From Henricia sp. BOLD:AAB3569 (taxonomy: Eukaryota; Echinodermata; Asteroidea; Spinulosida; Echinasteridae), in NCBI GenBank assembly GCA_037783545.1, contig JBBELK010000492.1, forward strand, positions 186,001-250,000: 64,000 nucleotides of DNA. The letters are read 5' to 3'. A program made the translations under genes and the position numbers. Below, one piece after another: positions 1 through 8,388 of this stretch. Each line of letters opens with the position of its first letter. The stretch's first letter is position 1. The notes under the pieces are model-generated. The model did not search any database. It was not told where the DNA came from and was given only the letters and a program-made list of their open reading frames with translations.

Positions 1-85
1 TTTTGGTTGAGCGTCACCTTCTTTTCGGCACCCTCTGCGCGGAATTATCCGAATTAGCCGAACATTTAGTCCGCACTTTCGAACA
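1..85 (+). other. Partial spacer S3 of the preceding unit
   Basis: The window opens inside S3, at the position equivalent to base 594 of unit 1, and runs to the first GCC gene. The TCC gene before it is outside the window. No gene is seen in it. Confidence 0.95.
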
Positions 86-92
86 GCACCGG

Positions 93-104
93 TGGTTCAG
101 TGGT
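93..104 (+). promoter_or_regulatory. Internal Pol III A box (GCC gene of unit 1)
   Basis: TGGTTCAGTGGT covers the D arm and matches the eukaryotic A-box pattern TRGYNNARNNGG. It binds TFIIIC together with the B box. The same 12 bases occur at the same offset in the CCC gene (267-278) and TCC gene (469-480), and in nearly all other copies. Exceptions lie at D-arm variants in units 27, 34, 49, 65, 68, 70, 73, 74 and 90. Confidence 0.85.
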
Positions 105-134
105 AGAATTCTCGCCTGCCACGCGGGAGGCCCG

Positions 135-145
135 GGTTCGATTCC
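135..145 (+). promoter_or_regulatory. Internal Pol III B box (GCC gene of unit 1)
   Basis: GGTTCGATTCC spans the T stem-loop and fits the B-box consensus GGTTCRANYCC. In the CCC (309-319) and TCC (511-521) genes the purine is A: GGTTCAATTCC. Sixteen TCC genes and one GCC gene (12742) carry GGTACRATTCC instead, losing the invariant T55. Confidence 0.88.
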
Positions 146-156
146 CGGCCGGTGCA

Positions 157-259
157 GATTGTTATAGATTCATTGTTTGACAGTTTTCTTGCAGGAGTAG
201 TTTTACTTCAAGTGGGAATATGCCCGCAACCAAAATCTCACTTCCAGCTTTTCTCGGGT
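157..259 (+). other. Spacer S1 (GCC to CCC), representative copy
   Basis: 103 nt. It holds the T4 terminator of the GCC gene and the 5' flank of the CCC gene. Its last ~40 nt align with the last ~40 nt of S2 (both have a CAACC-CAAAAT block, then a pyrimidine-rich stretch ending just before GCATTGG). Its first half matches neither S2 nor S3. No ORF or other RNA gene is evident. Confidence 0.9.
184..187 (+). terminator. Pol III T4 terminator after tRNA-Gly(GCC)
   Basis: First run of four T after the GCC gene, giving a 27-nt 3' trailer before the run. Minimal length for a vertebrate Pol III stop. It is kept in essentially every copy of S1. Confidence 0.75.
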
Positions 260-330
260 GCATTGGTGGTTCAGTGGTAGAATTCTCGCCTCCCACGCGG
301 GAGACCCGGGTTCAATTCCCGGCCAATGCA
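260..330 (+). tRNA. tRNA-Gly(CCC)
   Basis: Unit 1; reference copy. Decodes GGG. Acceptor GCATTGG pairs with CCAATGC. The anticodon loop CTCCCAC holds anticodon CCC at 292-294, the variable loop is AGAC and the T loop TTCAATT. It differs from the GCC gene only at 4, 5, 34, 46, 57, 68 and 69. It matches from memory the common vertebrate tRNA-Gly(CCC). Confidence 0.98.
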
Positions 331-461
331 AACTGACTGGTTTCCGTACTTTGCTGGACTCCAAAATACGTTTTATAGAAATGGCTGTCTTTTGGTTGAG
401 CGTCACCTTCAATGTTTCCATTCACCTGCAACCCAAAATTCCCTCCGCTATTTCTCCAGTT
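331..461 (+). other. Spacer S2 (CCC to TCC), representative copy
   Basis: 131 nt. Its first ~80 nt align with the first ~80 nt of S3, best at 375-410 against 579-614 (36 bp, one mismatch). Its last ~40 nt align with the end of S1. S2 therefore looks like a join of a CCC-type 3' flank and a CCC-type 5' flank, as expected if the CCC and TCC genes are tandem duplicates. Confidence 0.88.
371..374 (+). terminator. Pol III T4 terminator after tRNA-Gly(CCC)
   Basis: First T4 after the CCC gene, with a 40-nt trailer. Unit 13 has T5 here (the +1 base). A second T4 follows at 390-393; in units 67 and 72 that one is T6 (40806-40811 in unit 67). Confidence 0.7.
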
Positions 462-532
462 GCATTGGTGGTTCAGTGGTAGAATTCTCGCCTTCCAAGC
501 GGGAGACCCGGGTTCAATTCCCGGCTAATGCA
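462..532 (+). tRNA. tRNA-Gly(TCC)
   Basis: Unit 1; reference copy. Decodes GGA (and GGG by wobble). Loop CTTCCAA holds anticodon TCC at 494-496. It differs from the CCC gene at only three positions: C34T, C38A and C67T, the last making a G6-U67 wobble in the acceptor. This is a CCC-type body, unlike the vertebrate tRNA-Gly(TCC) I remember, which has a different D arm and anticodon stem. Confidence 0.96.
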
Positions 533-678
533 AAATAGCGGGTTCCCTGTACTTTTCCAGACTAGAAAGAAACGTTTCATAGAAATGGCCGTCTTTTGGT
601 TGAGCGTCACCTTCTTTTCGGCACCCTCTGCGCGGAATTATCCGAATTAGCCGAACATTTAGTCCGCACTTTCGAACA
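533..678 (+). other. Spacer S3 (TCC to next GCC), representative copy
   Basis: 146 nt. The first half is homologous to S2. The second half (about 615-678), the 5' flank of the GCC gene, is unique to S3. Nothing else is recognised in it. Confidence 0.9.
553..556 (+). terminator. Pol III T4 terminator after tRNA-Gly(TCC)
   Basis: First T4 after the TCC gene, with a 20-nt trailer, the shortest of the three. In unit 12 a C-to-T change makes it T5. Confidence 0.72.
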
Positions 679-749
679 GCACCGGTGGTTCAGTGGTAGA
701 ATTCTCGCCTGCCACGCGGGAGGCCCGGGTTCGATTCCCGGCCGGTGCA
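679..749 (+). tRNA. tRNA-Gly(GCC)
   Basis: Unit 2, consensus. Confidence 0.97.
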
Positions 750-852
750 GATTGTTATAGATTCATTGTTTGACAGTTTTCTTGCAGGAGTAGTTTTACT
801 TCAAGTGGGAATATGCCCGCAACCAAAATCTCACTTCCAGCTTTTCTCGGGT

Positions 853-923
853 GCATTGGTGGTTCAGTGGTAGAATTCTCGCCTCCCACGCGGGAGACCC
901 GGGTTCAATTCCCGGCCAATGCA
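853..923 (+). tRNA. tRNA-Gly(CCC)
   Basis: Unit 2, consensus. Confidence 0.97.
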
Positions 924-1054
924 AACTGACTGGTTTCCGTACTTTGCTGGACTCCAAAATACGTTTTATAGAAATGGCTGTCTTTTGGTTGAGCGTCACC
1001 TTCAATGTTTCCATTCACCTGCAACCCAAAATTCCCTCCGCTATTTCTCCAGTT

Positions 1055-1125
1055 GCATTGGTGGTTCAGTGGTAGAATTCTCGCCTTCCAAGCGGGAGAC
1101 CCGGGTTCAATTCCCGGCTAATGCA
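1055..1125 (+). tRNA. tRNA-Gly(TCC)
   Basis: Unit 2, consensus. Confidence 0.96.
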
Positions 1126-1271
1126 AAATAGCGGGTTCCCTGTACTTTTCCAGACTAGAAAGAAACGTTTCATAGAAATGGCCGTCTTTTGGTTGAGCGT
1201 CACCTTCTTTTCGGCACCCTCTGCGCGGAATTATCCGAATTAGCCGAACATTTAGTCCGCACTTTCGAACA

Positions 1272-1342
1272 GCACCGGTGGTTCAGTGGTAGAATTCTCG
1301 CCTGCCACGCGGGAGGCCCGGGTTCGATTCCCGGCCGGTGCA
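1272..1342 (+). tRNA. tRNA-Gly(GCC)
   Basis: Unit 3, consensus. Confidence 0.97.
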
Positions 1343-1445
1343 GATTGTTATAGATTCATTGTTTGACAGTTTTCTTGCAGGAGTAGTTTTACTTCAAGTG
1401 GGAATATGCCCGCAACCAAAATCTCACTTCCAGCTTTTCTCGGGT

Positions 1446-1516
1446 GCATTGGTGGTTCAGTGGTAGAATTCTCGCCTCCCACGCGGGAGACCCGGGTTCA
1501 ATTCCCGGCCAATGCA
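1446..1516 (+). tRNA. tRNA-Gly(CCC)
   Basis: Unit 3, consensus. Confidence 0.97.
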
Positions 1517-1647
1517 AACTGACTGGTTTCCGTACTTTGCTGGACTCCAAAATACGTTTTATAGAAATGGCTGTCTTTTGGTTGAGCGTCACCTTCAATG
1601 TTTCCATTCACCTGCAACCCAAAATTCCCTCCGCTATTTCTCCAGTT

Positions 1648-1718
1648 GCATTGGTGGTTCAGTGGTAGAATTCTCGCCTTCCAAGCGGGAGACCCGGGTT
1701 CAATTCCCGGCTAATGCA
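1648..1718 (+). tRNA. tRNA-Gly(TCC)
   Basis: Unit 3, consensus. Confidence 0.96.
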
Positions 1719-1864
1719 AAATAGCGGGTTCCCTGTACTTTTCCAGACTAGAAAGAAACGTTTCATAGAAATGGCCGTCTTTTGGTTGAGCGTCACCTTC
1801 TTTTCGGCACCCTCTGCGCGGAATTATCCGAATTAGCCGAACATTTAGTCCGCACTTTCGAACA

Positions 1865-1935
1865 GCACCGGTGGTTCAGTGGTAGAATTCTCGCCTGCCA
1901 CGCGGGAGGCCCGGGTTCGATTCCCGGCCGGTGCA
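1865..1935 (+). tRNA. tRNA-Gly(GCC)
   Basis: Unit 4, consensus. Confidence 0.97.
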
Positions 1936-2038
1936 GATTGTTATAGATTCATTGTTTGACAGTTTTCTTGCAGGAGTAGTTTTACTTCAAGTGGGAATAT
2001 GCCCGCAACCAAAATCTCACTTCCAGCTTTTCTCGGGT

Positions 2039-2109
2039 GCATTGGTGGTTCAGTGGTAGAATTCTCGCCTCCCACGCGGGAGACCCGGGTTCAATTCCCG
2101 GCCAATGCA
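2039..2109 (+). tRNA. tRNA-Gly(CCC)
   Basis: Unit 4, consensus. Confidence 0.97.
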
Positions 2110-2240
2110 AACTGACTGGTTTCCGTACTTTGCTGGACTCCAAAATACGTTTTATAGAAATGGCTGTCTTTTGGTTGAGCGTCACCTTCAATGTTTCCAT
2201 TCACCTGCAACCCAAAATTCCCTCCGCTATTTCTCCAGTT

Positions 2241-2311
2241 GCATTGGTGGTTCAGTGGTAGAATTCTCGCCTTCCAAGCGGGAGACCCGGGTTCAATTCC
2301 CGGCTAATGCA
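2241..2311 (+). tRNA. tRNA-Gly(TCC)
   Basis: Unit 4, consensus. Confidence 0.96.
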
Positions 2312-2457
2312 AAATAGCGGGTTCCCTGTACTTTTCCAGACTAGAAAGAAACGTTTCATAGAAATGGCCGTCTTTTGGTTGAGCGTCACCTTCTTTTCGG
2401 CACCCTCTGCGCGGAATTATCCGAATTAGCCGAACATTTAGTCCGCACTTTCGAACA

Positions 2458-2528
2458 GCACCGGTGGTTCAGTGGTAGAATTCTCGCCTGCCACGCGGGA
2501 GGCCCGGGTTCGATTCCCGGCCGGTGCA
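2458..2528 (+). tRNA. tRNA-Gly(GCC)
   Basis: Unit 5, consensus. Confidence 0.97.
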
Positions 2529-2631
2529 GATTGTTATAGATTCATTGTTTGACAGTTTTCTTGCAGGAGTAGTTTTACTTCAAGTGGGAATATGCCCGCA
2601 ACCAAAATCTCACTTCCAGCTTTTCTCGGGT

Positions 2632-2702
2632 GCATTGGTGGTTCAGTGGTAGAATTCTCGCCTCCCACGCGGGAGACCCGGGTTCAATTCCCGGCCAATG
2701 CA
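2632..2702 (+). tRNA. tRNA-Gly(CCC)
   Basis: Unit 5, consensus. Confidence 0.97.
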
Positions 2703-2833
2703 AACTGACTGGTTTCCGTACTTTGCTGGACTCCAAAATACGTTTTATAGAAATGGCTGTCTTTTGGTTGAGCGTCACCTTCAATGTTTCCATTCACCTG
2801 CAACCCAAAATTCCCTCCGCTATTTCTCCAGTT

Positions 2834-2904
2834 GCATTGGTGGTTCAGTGGTAGAATTATCGCCTTCCAAGCGGGAGACCCGGGTTCAATTCCCGGCTAA
2901 TGCA
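2834..2904 (+). tRNA. tRNA-Gly(TCC), C27A
   Basis: Unit 5. C27A replaces the first anticodon-stem pair C27-G43 with A-G. Shared with unit 9, four units away. Confidence 0.88.
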
Positions 2905-3050
2905 AAATAGCGGGTTCCCTGTACTTTTCCAGACTAGAAAGAAACGTTTCATAGAAATGGCCGTCTTTTGGTTGAGCGTCACCTTCTTTTCGGCACCCTC
3001 TGCGCGGAATTATCCGAATTAGCCGAACATTTAGTCCGCACTTTCGAACA

Positions 3051-3121
3051 GCACCGGTGGTTCAGTGGTAGAATTCTCGCCTGCCACGCGGGAGGCCCGG
3101 GTTCGATTCCCGGCCGGTGCA
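3051..3121 (+). tRNA. tRNA-Gly(GCC)
   Basis: Unit 6, consensus. Confidence 0.97.
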
Positions 3122-3224
3122 GATTGTTATAGATTCATTGTTTGACAGTTTTCTTGCAGGAGTAGTTTTACTTCAAGTGGGAATATGCCCGCAACCAAAA
3201 TCTCACTTCCAGCTTTTCTCGGGT

Positions 3225-3295
3225 GCATTGGTGGTTCAGTGGTAGAATTCTCGCCTCCCACGCGGGAGACCCGGGTTCAATTCCCGGCCAATGCA
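3225..3295 (+). tRNA. tRNA-Gly(CCC)
   Basis: Unit 6, consensus. Confidence 0.97.
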
Positions 3296-3426
3296 AACTG
3301 ACTGGTTTCCGTACTTTGCTGGACTCCAAAATACGTTTTATAGAAATGGCTGTCTTTTGGTTGAGCGTCACCTTCAATGTTTCCATTCACCTGCAACCCA
3401 AAATTCCCTCCGCTATTTCTCCAGTT

Positions 3427-3497
3427 GCATTGGTGGTTCAGTGGTAGAATTCTCGCCTTCCAAGCGGGAGACCCGGGTTCAATTCCCGGCTAATGCA
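3427..3497 (+). tRNA. tRNA-Gly(TCC)
   Basis: Unit 6, consensus. Confidence 0.96.
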
Positions 3498-3643
3498 AAA
3501 TAGCGGGTTCCCTGTACTTTTCCAGACTAGAAAGAAACGTTTCATAGAAATGGCCGTCTTTTGGTTGAGCGTCACCTTCTTTTCGGCACCCTCTGCGCGG
3601 AATTATCCGAATTAGCCGAACATTTAGTCCGCACTTTCGAACA

Positions 3644-3714
3644 GCACCGGTGGTTCAGTGGTAGAATTCTCGCCTGCCACGCGGGAGGCCCGGGTTCGAT
3701 TCCCGGCCGGTGCA
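3644..3714 (+). tRNA. tRNA-Gly(GCC)
   Basis: Unit 7, consensus. Confidence 0.97.
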
Positions 3715-3817
3715 GATTGTTATAGATTCATTGTTTGACAGTTTTCTTGCAGGAGTAGTTTTACTTCAAGTGGGAATATGCCCGCAACCAAAATCTCACT
3801 TCCAGCTTTTCTCGGGT

Positions 3818-3888
3818 GCATTGGTGGTTCAGTGGTAGAATTCTCGCCTCCCACGCGGGAGACCCGGGTTCAATTCCCGGCCAATGCA
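3818..3888 (+). tRNA. tRNA-Gly(CCC)
   Basis: Unit 7, consensus. Confidence 0.97.
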
Positions 3889-4019
3889 AACTGACTGGTT
3901 TCCGTACTTTGCTGGACTCCAAAATACGTTTTATAGAAATGGCTGTCTTTTGGTTGAGCGTCACCTTCAATGTTTCCATTCACCTGCAACCCAAAATTCC
4001 CTCCGCTATTTCTCCAGTT

Positions 4020-4090
4020 GCATTGGTGGTTCAGTGGTAGAATTCTCGCCTTCCAAGCGGGAGACCCGGGTTCAATTCCCGGCTAATGCA
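4020..4090 (+). tRNA. tRNA-Gly(TCC)
   Basis: Unit 7, consensus. Confidence 0.96.
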
Positions 4091-4236
4091 AAATAGCGGG
4101 TTCCCTGTACTTTTCCAGACTAGAAAGAAACGTTTCATAGAAATGGCCGTCTTTTGGTTGAGCGTCACCTTCTTTTCGGCACCCTCTGCGCGGAATTATC
4201 CGAATTAGCCGAACATTTAGTCCGCACTTTCGAACA

Positions 4237-4307
4237 GCACCGGTGGTTCAGTGGTAGAATTCTCGCCTGCCACGCGGGAGGCCCGGGTTCGATTCCCGGC
4301 CGGTGCA
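4237..4307 (+). tRNA. tRNA-Gly(GCC)
   Basis: Unit 8, consensus. Confidence 0.97.
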
Positions 4308-4410
4308 GATTGTTATAGATTCATTGTTTGACAGTTTTCTTGCAGGAGTAGTTTTACTTCAAGTGGGAATATGCCCGCAACCAAAATCTCACTTCCAGCT
4401 TTTCTCGGGT

Positions 4411-4481
4411 GCATTGGTGGTTCAGTGGTAGAATTCTCGCCTCCCACGCGGGAGACCCGGGTTCAATTCCCGGCCAATGCA
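4411..4481 (+). tRNA. tRNA-Gly(CCC)
   Basis: Unit 8, consensus. Confidence 0.97.
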
Positions 4482-4612
4482 AACTGACTGGTTTCCGTAC
4501 TTTGCTGGACTCCAAAATACGTTTTATAGAAATGGCTGTCTTTTGGTTGAGCGTCACCTTCAATGTTTCCATTCACCTGCAACCCAAAATTCCCTCCGCT
4601 ATTTCTCCAGTT

Positions 4613-4683
4613 GCATTGGTGGTTCAGTGGTAGAATTCTCGCCTTCCAAGCGGGAGACCCGGGTTCAATTCCCGGCTAATGCA
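4613..4683 (+). tRNA. tRNA-Gly(TCC)
   Basis: Unit 8, consensus. Confidence 0.96.
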
Positions 4684-4829
4684 AAATAGCGGGTTCCCTG
4701 TACTTTTCCAGACTAGAAAGAAACGTTTCATAGAAATGGCCGTCTTTTGGTTGAGCGTCACCTTCTTTTCGGCACCCTCTGCGCGGAATTATCCGAATTA
4801 GCCGAACATTTAGTCCGCACTTTCGAACA

Positions 4830-4900
4830 GCACCGGTGGTTCAGTGGTAGAATTCTCGCCTGCCACGCGGGAGGCCCGGGTTCGATTCCCGGCCGGTGCA
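4830..4900 (+). tRNA. tRNA-Gly(GCC)
   Basis: Unit 9, consensus. Confidence 0.97.
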
Positions 4901-5003
4901 GATTGTTATAGATTCATTGTTTGACAGTTTTCTTGCAGGAGTAGTTTTACTTCAAGTGGGAATATGCCCGCAACCAAAATCTCACTTCCAGCTTTTCTCG
5001 GGT

Positions 5004-5074
5004 GCATTGGTGGTTCAGTGGTAGAATTCTCGCCTCCCACGCGGGAGACCCGGGTTCAATTCCCGGCCAATGCA
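5004..5074 (+). tRNA. tRNA-Gly(CCC)
   Basis: Unit 9, consensus. Confidence 0.97.
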
Positions 5075-5205
5075 AACTGACTGGTTTCCGTACTTTGCTG
5101 GACTCCAAAATACGTTTTATAGAAATGGCTGTCTTTTGGTTGAGCGTCACCTTCAATGTTTCCATTCACCTGCAACCCAAAATTCCCTCCGCTATTTCTC
5201 CAGTT

Positions 5206-5276
5206 GCATTGGTGGTTCAGTGGTAGAATTATCGCCTTCCAAGCGGGAGACCCGGGTTCAATTCCCGGCTAATGCA
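5206..5276 (+). tRNA. tRNA-Gly(TCC), C27A
   Basis: Unit 9. Same C27A as unit 5. Confidence 0.88.
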
Positions 5277-5422
5277 AAATAGCGGGTTCCCTGTACTTTT
5301 CCAGACTAGAAAGAAACGTTTCATAGAAATGGCCGTCTTTTGGTTGAGCGTCACCTTCTTTTCGGCACCCTCTGCGCGGAATTATCCGAATTAGCCGAAC
5401 ATTTAGTCCGCACTTTCGAACA

Positions 5423-5493
5423 GCACCGGTGGTTCAGTGGTAGAATTCTCGCCTGCCACGCGGGAGGCCCGGGTTCGATTCCCGGCCGGTGCA
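5423..5493 (+). tRNA. tRNA-Gly(GCC)
   Basis: Unit 10, consensus. Confidence 0.97.
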
Positions 5494-5596
5494 GATTGTT
5501 ATAGATTCATTGTTTGACAGTTTTCTTGCAGGAGTAGTTTTACTTCAAGTGGGAATATGCCCGCAACCAAAATCTCACTTCCAGCTTTTCTCGGGT

Positions 5597-5667
5597 GCAT
5601 TGGTGGTTCAGTGGTAGAATTCTCGCCTCCCACGCGGGAGACCCGGGTTCAATTCCCGGCCAATGCA
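5597..5667 (+). tRNA. tRNA-Gly(CCC)
   Basis: Unit 10, consensus. Confidence 0.97.
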
Positions 5668-5798
5668 AACTGACTGGTTTCCGTACTTTGCTGGACTCCA
5701 AAATACGTTTTATAGAAATGGCTGTCTTTTGGTTGAGCGTCACCTTCAATGTTTCCATTCACCTGCAACCCAAAATTCCCTCCGCTATTTCTCCAGTT

Positions 5799-5869
5799 GC
5801 ATTGGTGGTTCAGTGGTAGAATTCTCGCCTTCCAAGCGGGAGACCCGGGTTCAATTCCCGGCTAATGCA
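5799..5869 (+). tRNA. tRNA-Gly(TCC)
   Basis: Unit 10, consensus. Confidence 0.96.
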
Positions 5870-6015
5870 AAATAGCGGGTTCCCTGTACTTTTCCAGACT
5901 AGAAAGAAACGTTTCATAGAAATGGCCGTCTTTTGGTTGAGCGTCACCTTCTTTTCGGCACCCTCTGCGCGGAATTATCCGAATTAGCCGAACATTTAGT
6001 CCGCACTTTCGAACA

Positions 6016-6086
6016 GCACCGGTGGTTCAGTGGTAGAATTCTCGCCTGCCACGCGGGAGGCCCGGGTTCGATTCCCGGCCGGTGCA
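6016..6086 (+). tRNA. tRNA-Gly(GCC)
   Basis: Unit 11, consensus. Confidence 0.97.
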
Positions 6087-6189
6087 GATTGTTATAGATT
6101 CATTGTTTGACAGTTTTCTTGCAGGAGTAGTTTTACTTCAAGTGGGAATATGCCCGCAACCAAAATCTCACTTCCAGCTTTTCTCGGGT

Positions 6190-6260
6190 GCATTGGTGGT
6201 TCAGTGGTAGAATTCTCGCCTCCCACGCGGGAGACCCGGGTTCAATTCCCGGCCAATGCA
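6190..6260 (+). tRNA. tRNA-Gly(CCC)
   Basis: Unit 11, consensus. Confidence 0.97.
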
Positions 6261-6391
6261 AACTGACTGGTTTCCGTACTTTGCTGGACTCCAAAATACG
6301 TTTTATAGAAATGGCTGTCTTTTGGTTGAGCGTCACCTTCAATGTTTCCATTCACCTGCAACCCAAAATTCCCTCCGCTATTTCTCCAGTT

Positions 6392-6462
6392 GCATTGGTG
6401 GTTCAGTGGTAGAATTCTCGCCTTCCAAGCGGGAGACCCGGGTTCAATTCCCGGCTAATGCA
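6392..6462 (+). tRNA. tRNA-Gly(TCC)
   Basis: Unit 11, consensus. Confidence 0.96.
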
Positions 6463-6608
6463 AAATAGCGGGTTCCCTGTACTTTTCCAGACTAGAAAGA
6501 AACGTTTCATAGAAATGGCCGTCTTTTGGTTGAGCGTCACCTTCTTTTCGGCACCCTCTGCGCGGAATTATCCGAATTAGCCGAACATTTAGTCCGCACT
6601 TTCGAACA

Positions 6609-6679
6609 GCACCGGTGGTTCAGTGGTAGAATTCTCGCCTGCCACGCGGGAGGCCCGGGTTCGATTCCCGGCCGGTGCA
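6609..6679 (+). tRNA. tRNA-Gly(GCC)
   Basis: Unit 12, consensus. Confidence 0.97.
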
Positions 6680-6782
6680 GATTGTTATAGATTCATTGTT
6701 TGACAGTTTTCTTGCAGGAGTAGTTTTACTTCAAGTGGGAATATGCCCGCAACCAAAATCTCACTTCCAGCTTTTCTCGGGT

Positions 6783-6853
6783 GCATTGGTGGTTCAGTGG
6801 TAGAATTCTCGCCTCCCACGCGGGAGACCCGGGTTCAATTCCCGGCCAATGCA
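6783..6853 (+). tRNA. tRNA-Gly(CCC)
   Basis: Unit 12, consensus. Confidence 0.97.
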
Positions 6854-6984
6854 AACTGACTGGTTTCCGTACTTTGCTGGACTCCAAAATACGTTTTATA
6901 GAAATGGCTGTCTTTTGGTTGAGCGTCACCTTCAATGTTTCCATTCACCTGCAACCCAAAATTCCCTCCGCTATTTCTCCAGTT

Positions 6985-7055
6985 GCATTGGTGGTTCAGT
7001 GGTAGAATTCTCGCCTTCCAAGCGGGAGACCCGGGTTCAATTCCCGGCTAATGCA
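6985..7055 (+). tRNA. tRNA-Gly(TCC)
   Basis: Unit 12, consensus body; its terminator is T5 instead of T4. Confidence 0.96.
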
Positions 7056-7201
7056 AAATAGCGGGTTCCCTGTACTTTTTCAGACTAGAAAGAAACGTTT
7101 CATAGAAATGGCCGTCTTTTGGTTGAGCGTCACCTTCTTTTCGGCACCCTCTGCGCGGAATTATCCGAATTAGCCGAACATTTAGTCCGCACTTTCGAAC
7201 A

Positions 7202-7272
7202 GCACCGGTGGTTCAGTGGTAGAATTCTCGCCTGCCACGCGGGAGGCCCGGGTTCGATTCCCGGCCGGTGCA
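7202..7272 (+). tRNA. tRNA-Gly(GCC)
   Basis: Unit 13, consensus. Confidence 0.97.
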
Positions 7273-7375
7273 GATTGTTATAGATTCATTGTTTGACAGT
7301 TTTCTTGCAGGAGTAGTTTTACTTCAAGTGGGAATATGCCCGCAACCAAAATCTCACTTCCAGCTTTTCTCGGGT

Positions 7376-7446
7376 GCATTGGTGGTTCAGTGGTAGAATT
7401 CTCGCCTCCCACGCGGGAGACCCGGGTTCAATTCCCGGCCAATGCA
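7376..7446 (+). tRNA. tRNA-Gly(CCC)
   Basis: Unit 13, consensus body; one extra T makes its terminator T5. Confidence 0.97.
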
Positions 7447-7578
7447 AACTGACTGGTTTCCGTACTTTGCTGGACTCCAAAATACGTTTTTATAGAAATG
7501 GCTGTCTTTTGGTTGAGCGTCACCTTCAATGTTTCCATTCACCTGCAACCCAAAATTCCCTCCGCTATTTCTCCAGTT

Positions 7579-7649
7579 GCATTGGTGGTTCAGTGGTAGA
7601 ATTCTCGCCTTCCAAGCGGGAGACCCGGGTTCAATTCCCGGCTAATGCA
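7579..7649 (+). tRNA. tRNA-Gly(TCC)
   Basis: Unit 13, consensus; spacing from CCC is 203. Confidence 0.96.
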
Positions 7650-7795
7650 AAATAGCGGGTTCCCTGTACTTTTCCAGACTAGAAAGAAACGTTTCATAGA
7701 AATGGCCGTCTTTTGGTTGAGCGTCACCTTCTTTTCGGCACCCTCTGCGCGGAATTATCCGAATTAGCCGAACATTTAGTCCGCACTTTCGAACA

Positions 7796-7866
7796 GCACC
7801 GGTGGTTCAGTGGTAGAATTCTCGCCTGCCACGCGGGAGGCCCGGGTTCGATTCCCGGCCGGTGCA
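7796..7866 (+). tRNA. tRNA-Gly(GCC)
   Basis: Unit 14, consensus. Confidence 0.97.
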
Positions 7867-7969
7867 GATTGTTATAGATTCATTGTTTGACAGTTTTCTT
7901 GCAGGAGTAGTTTTACTTCAAGTGGGAATATGCCCGCAACCAAAATCTCACTTCCAGCTTTTCTCGGGT

Positions 7970-8040
7970 GCATTGGTGGTTCAGTGGTAGAATTCTCGCC
8001 TCCCACGCGGGAGACCCGGGTTCAATTCCCGGCCAATGCA
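7970..8040 (+). tRNA. tRNA-Gly(CCC)
   Basis: Unit 14, consensus. Confidence 0.97.
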
Positions 8041-8171
8041 AACTGACTGGTTTCCGTACTTTGCTGGACTCCAAAATACGTTTTATAGAAATGGCTGTCT
8101 TTTGGTTGAGCGTCACCTTCAATGTTTCCATTCACCTGCAACCCAAAATTCCCTCCGCTATTTCTCCAGTT

Positions 8172-8242
8172 GCATTGGTGGTTCAGTGGTAGAATTCTCG
8201 CCTTCCAAGCGGGAGACCCGGGTTCAATTCCCGGCTAATGCA
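8172..8242 (+). tRNA. tRNA-Gly(TCC)
   Basis: Unit 14, consensus. Confidence 0.96.
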
Positions 8243-8388
8243 AAATAGCGGGTTCCCTGTACTTTTCCAGACTAGAAAGAAACGTTTCATAGAAATGGCC
8301 GTCTTTTGGTTGAGCGTCACCTTCTTTTCGGCACCCTCTGCGCGGAATTATCCGAATTAGCCGAACATTTAGTCCGCACTTTCGAACA

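Larger units (their letters stand above)
86..156 (+). tRNA. tRNA-Gly(GCC)
   Basis: Unit 1; reference copy. Decodes GGC and GGU. It folds as a 71-nt cloverleaf: acceptor GCACCGG with CCGGTGC, D stem GTTC/GAAT, seven-base D loop AGTGGTA, anticodon stem CTCGC/GCGGG, loop CTGCCAC with anticodon GCC at 118-120, variable loop AGGC, T stem CCGGG/CCCGG with loop TTCGATT, discriminator A. There is no intron and no encoded CCA. The body matches the vertebrate tRNA-Gly(GCC) type; the CC at 4-5 paired with GG at 68-69 separates it from the CCC and TCC genes of the same unit. Confidence 0.98.

Noticed and set aside
375-410. 36-bp conserved block as a mobile-element remnant
   Set aside because: It occurs only in S2 and S3 at equivalent distances from their tRNA genes, with no terminal repeats, so flank duplication explains it.
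203-421. Recurring minus-strand ORF of 72 codons in most units
   Set aside because: It runs antisense through the CCC tRNA gene and its spacers, is repeated only because the DNA is repeated, and changes freely with tRNA and spacer variants. No sign of a protein gene.
258-538. Recurring plus-strand ORFs of 70-74 codons (up to 130 codons in variants, for example 18251-18643, 41269-41661 and 44234-44626)
   Set aside because: They read through tRNA genes and Pol III terminators. The longer versions arise from single-base changes that remove a stop codon. There is no codon-level conservation beyond that of the tRNA itself.
533-678. Possible additional small RNA gene in S3
   Set aside because: The second half of S3 has no recognisable box elements or cloverleaf; I see nothing to support a gene.
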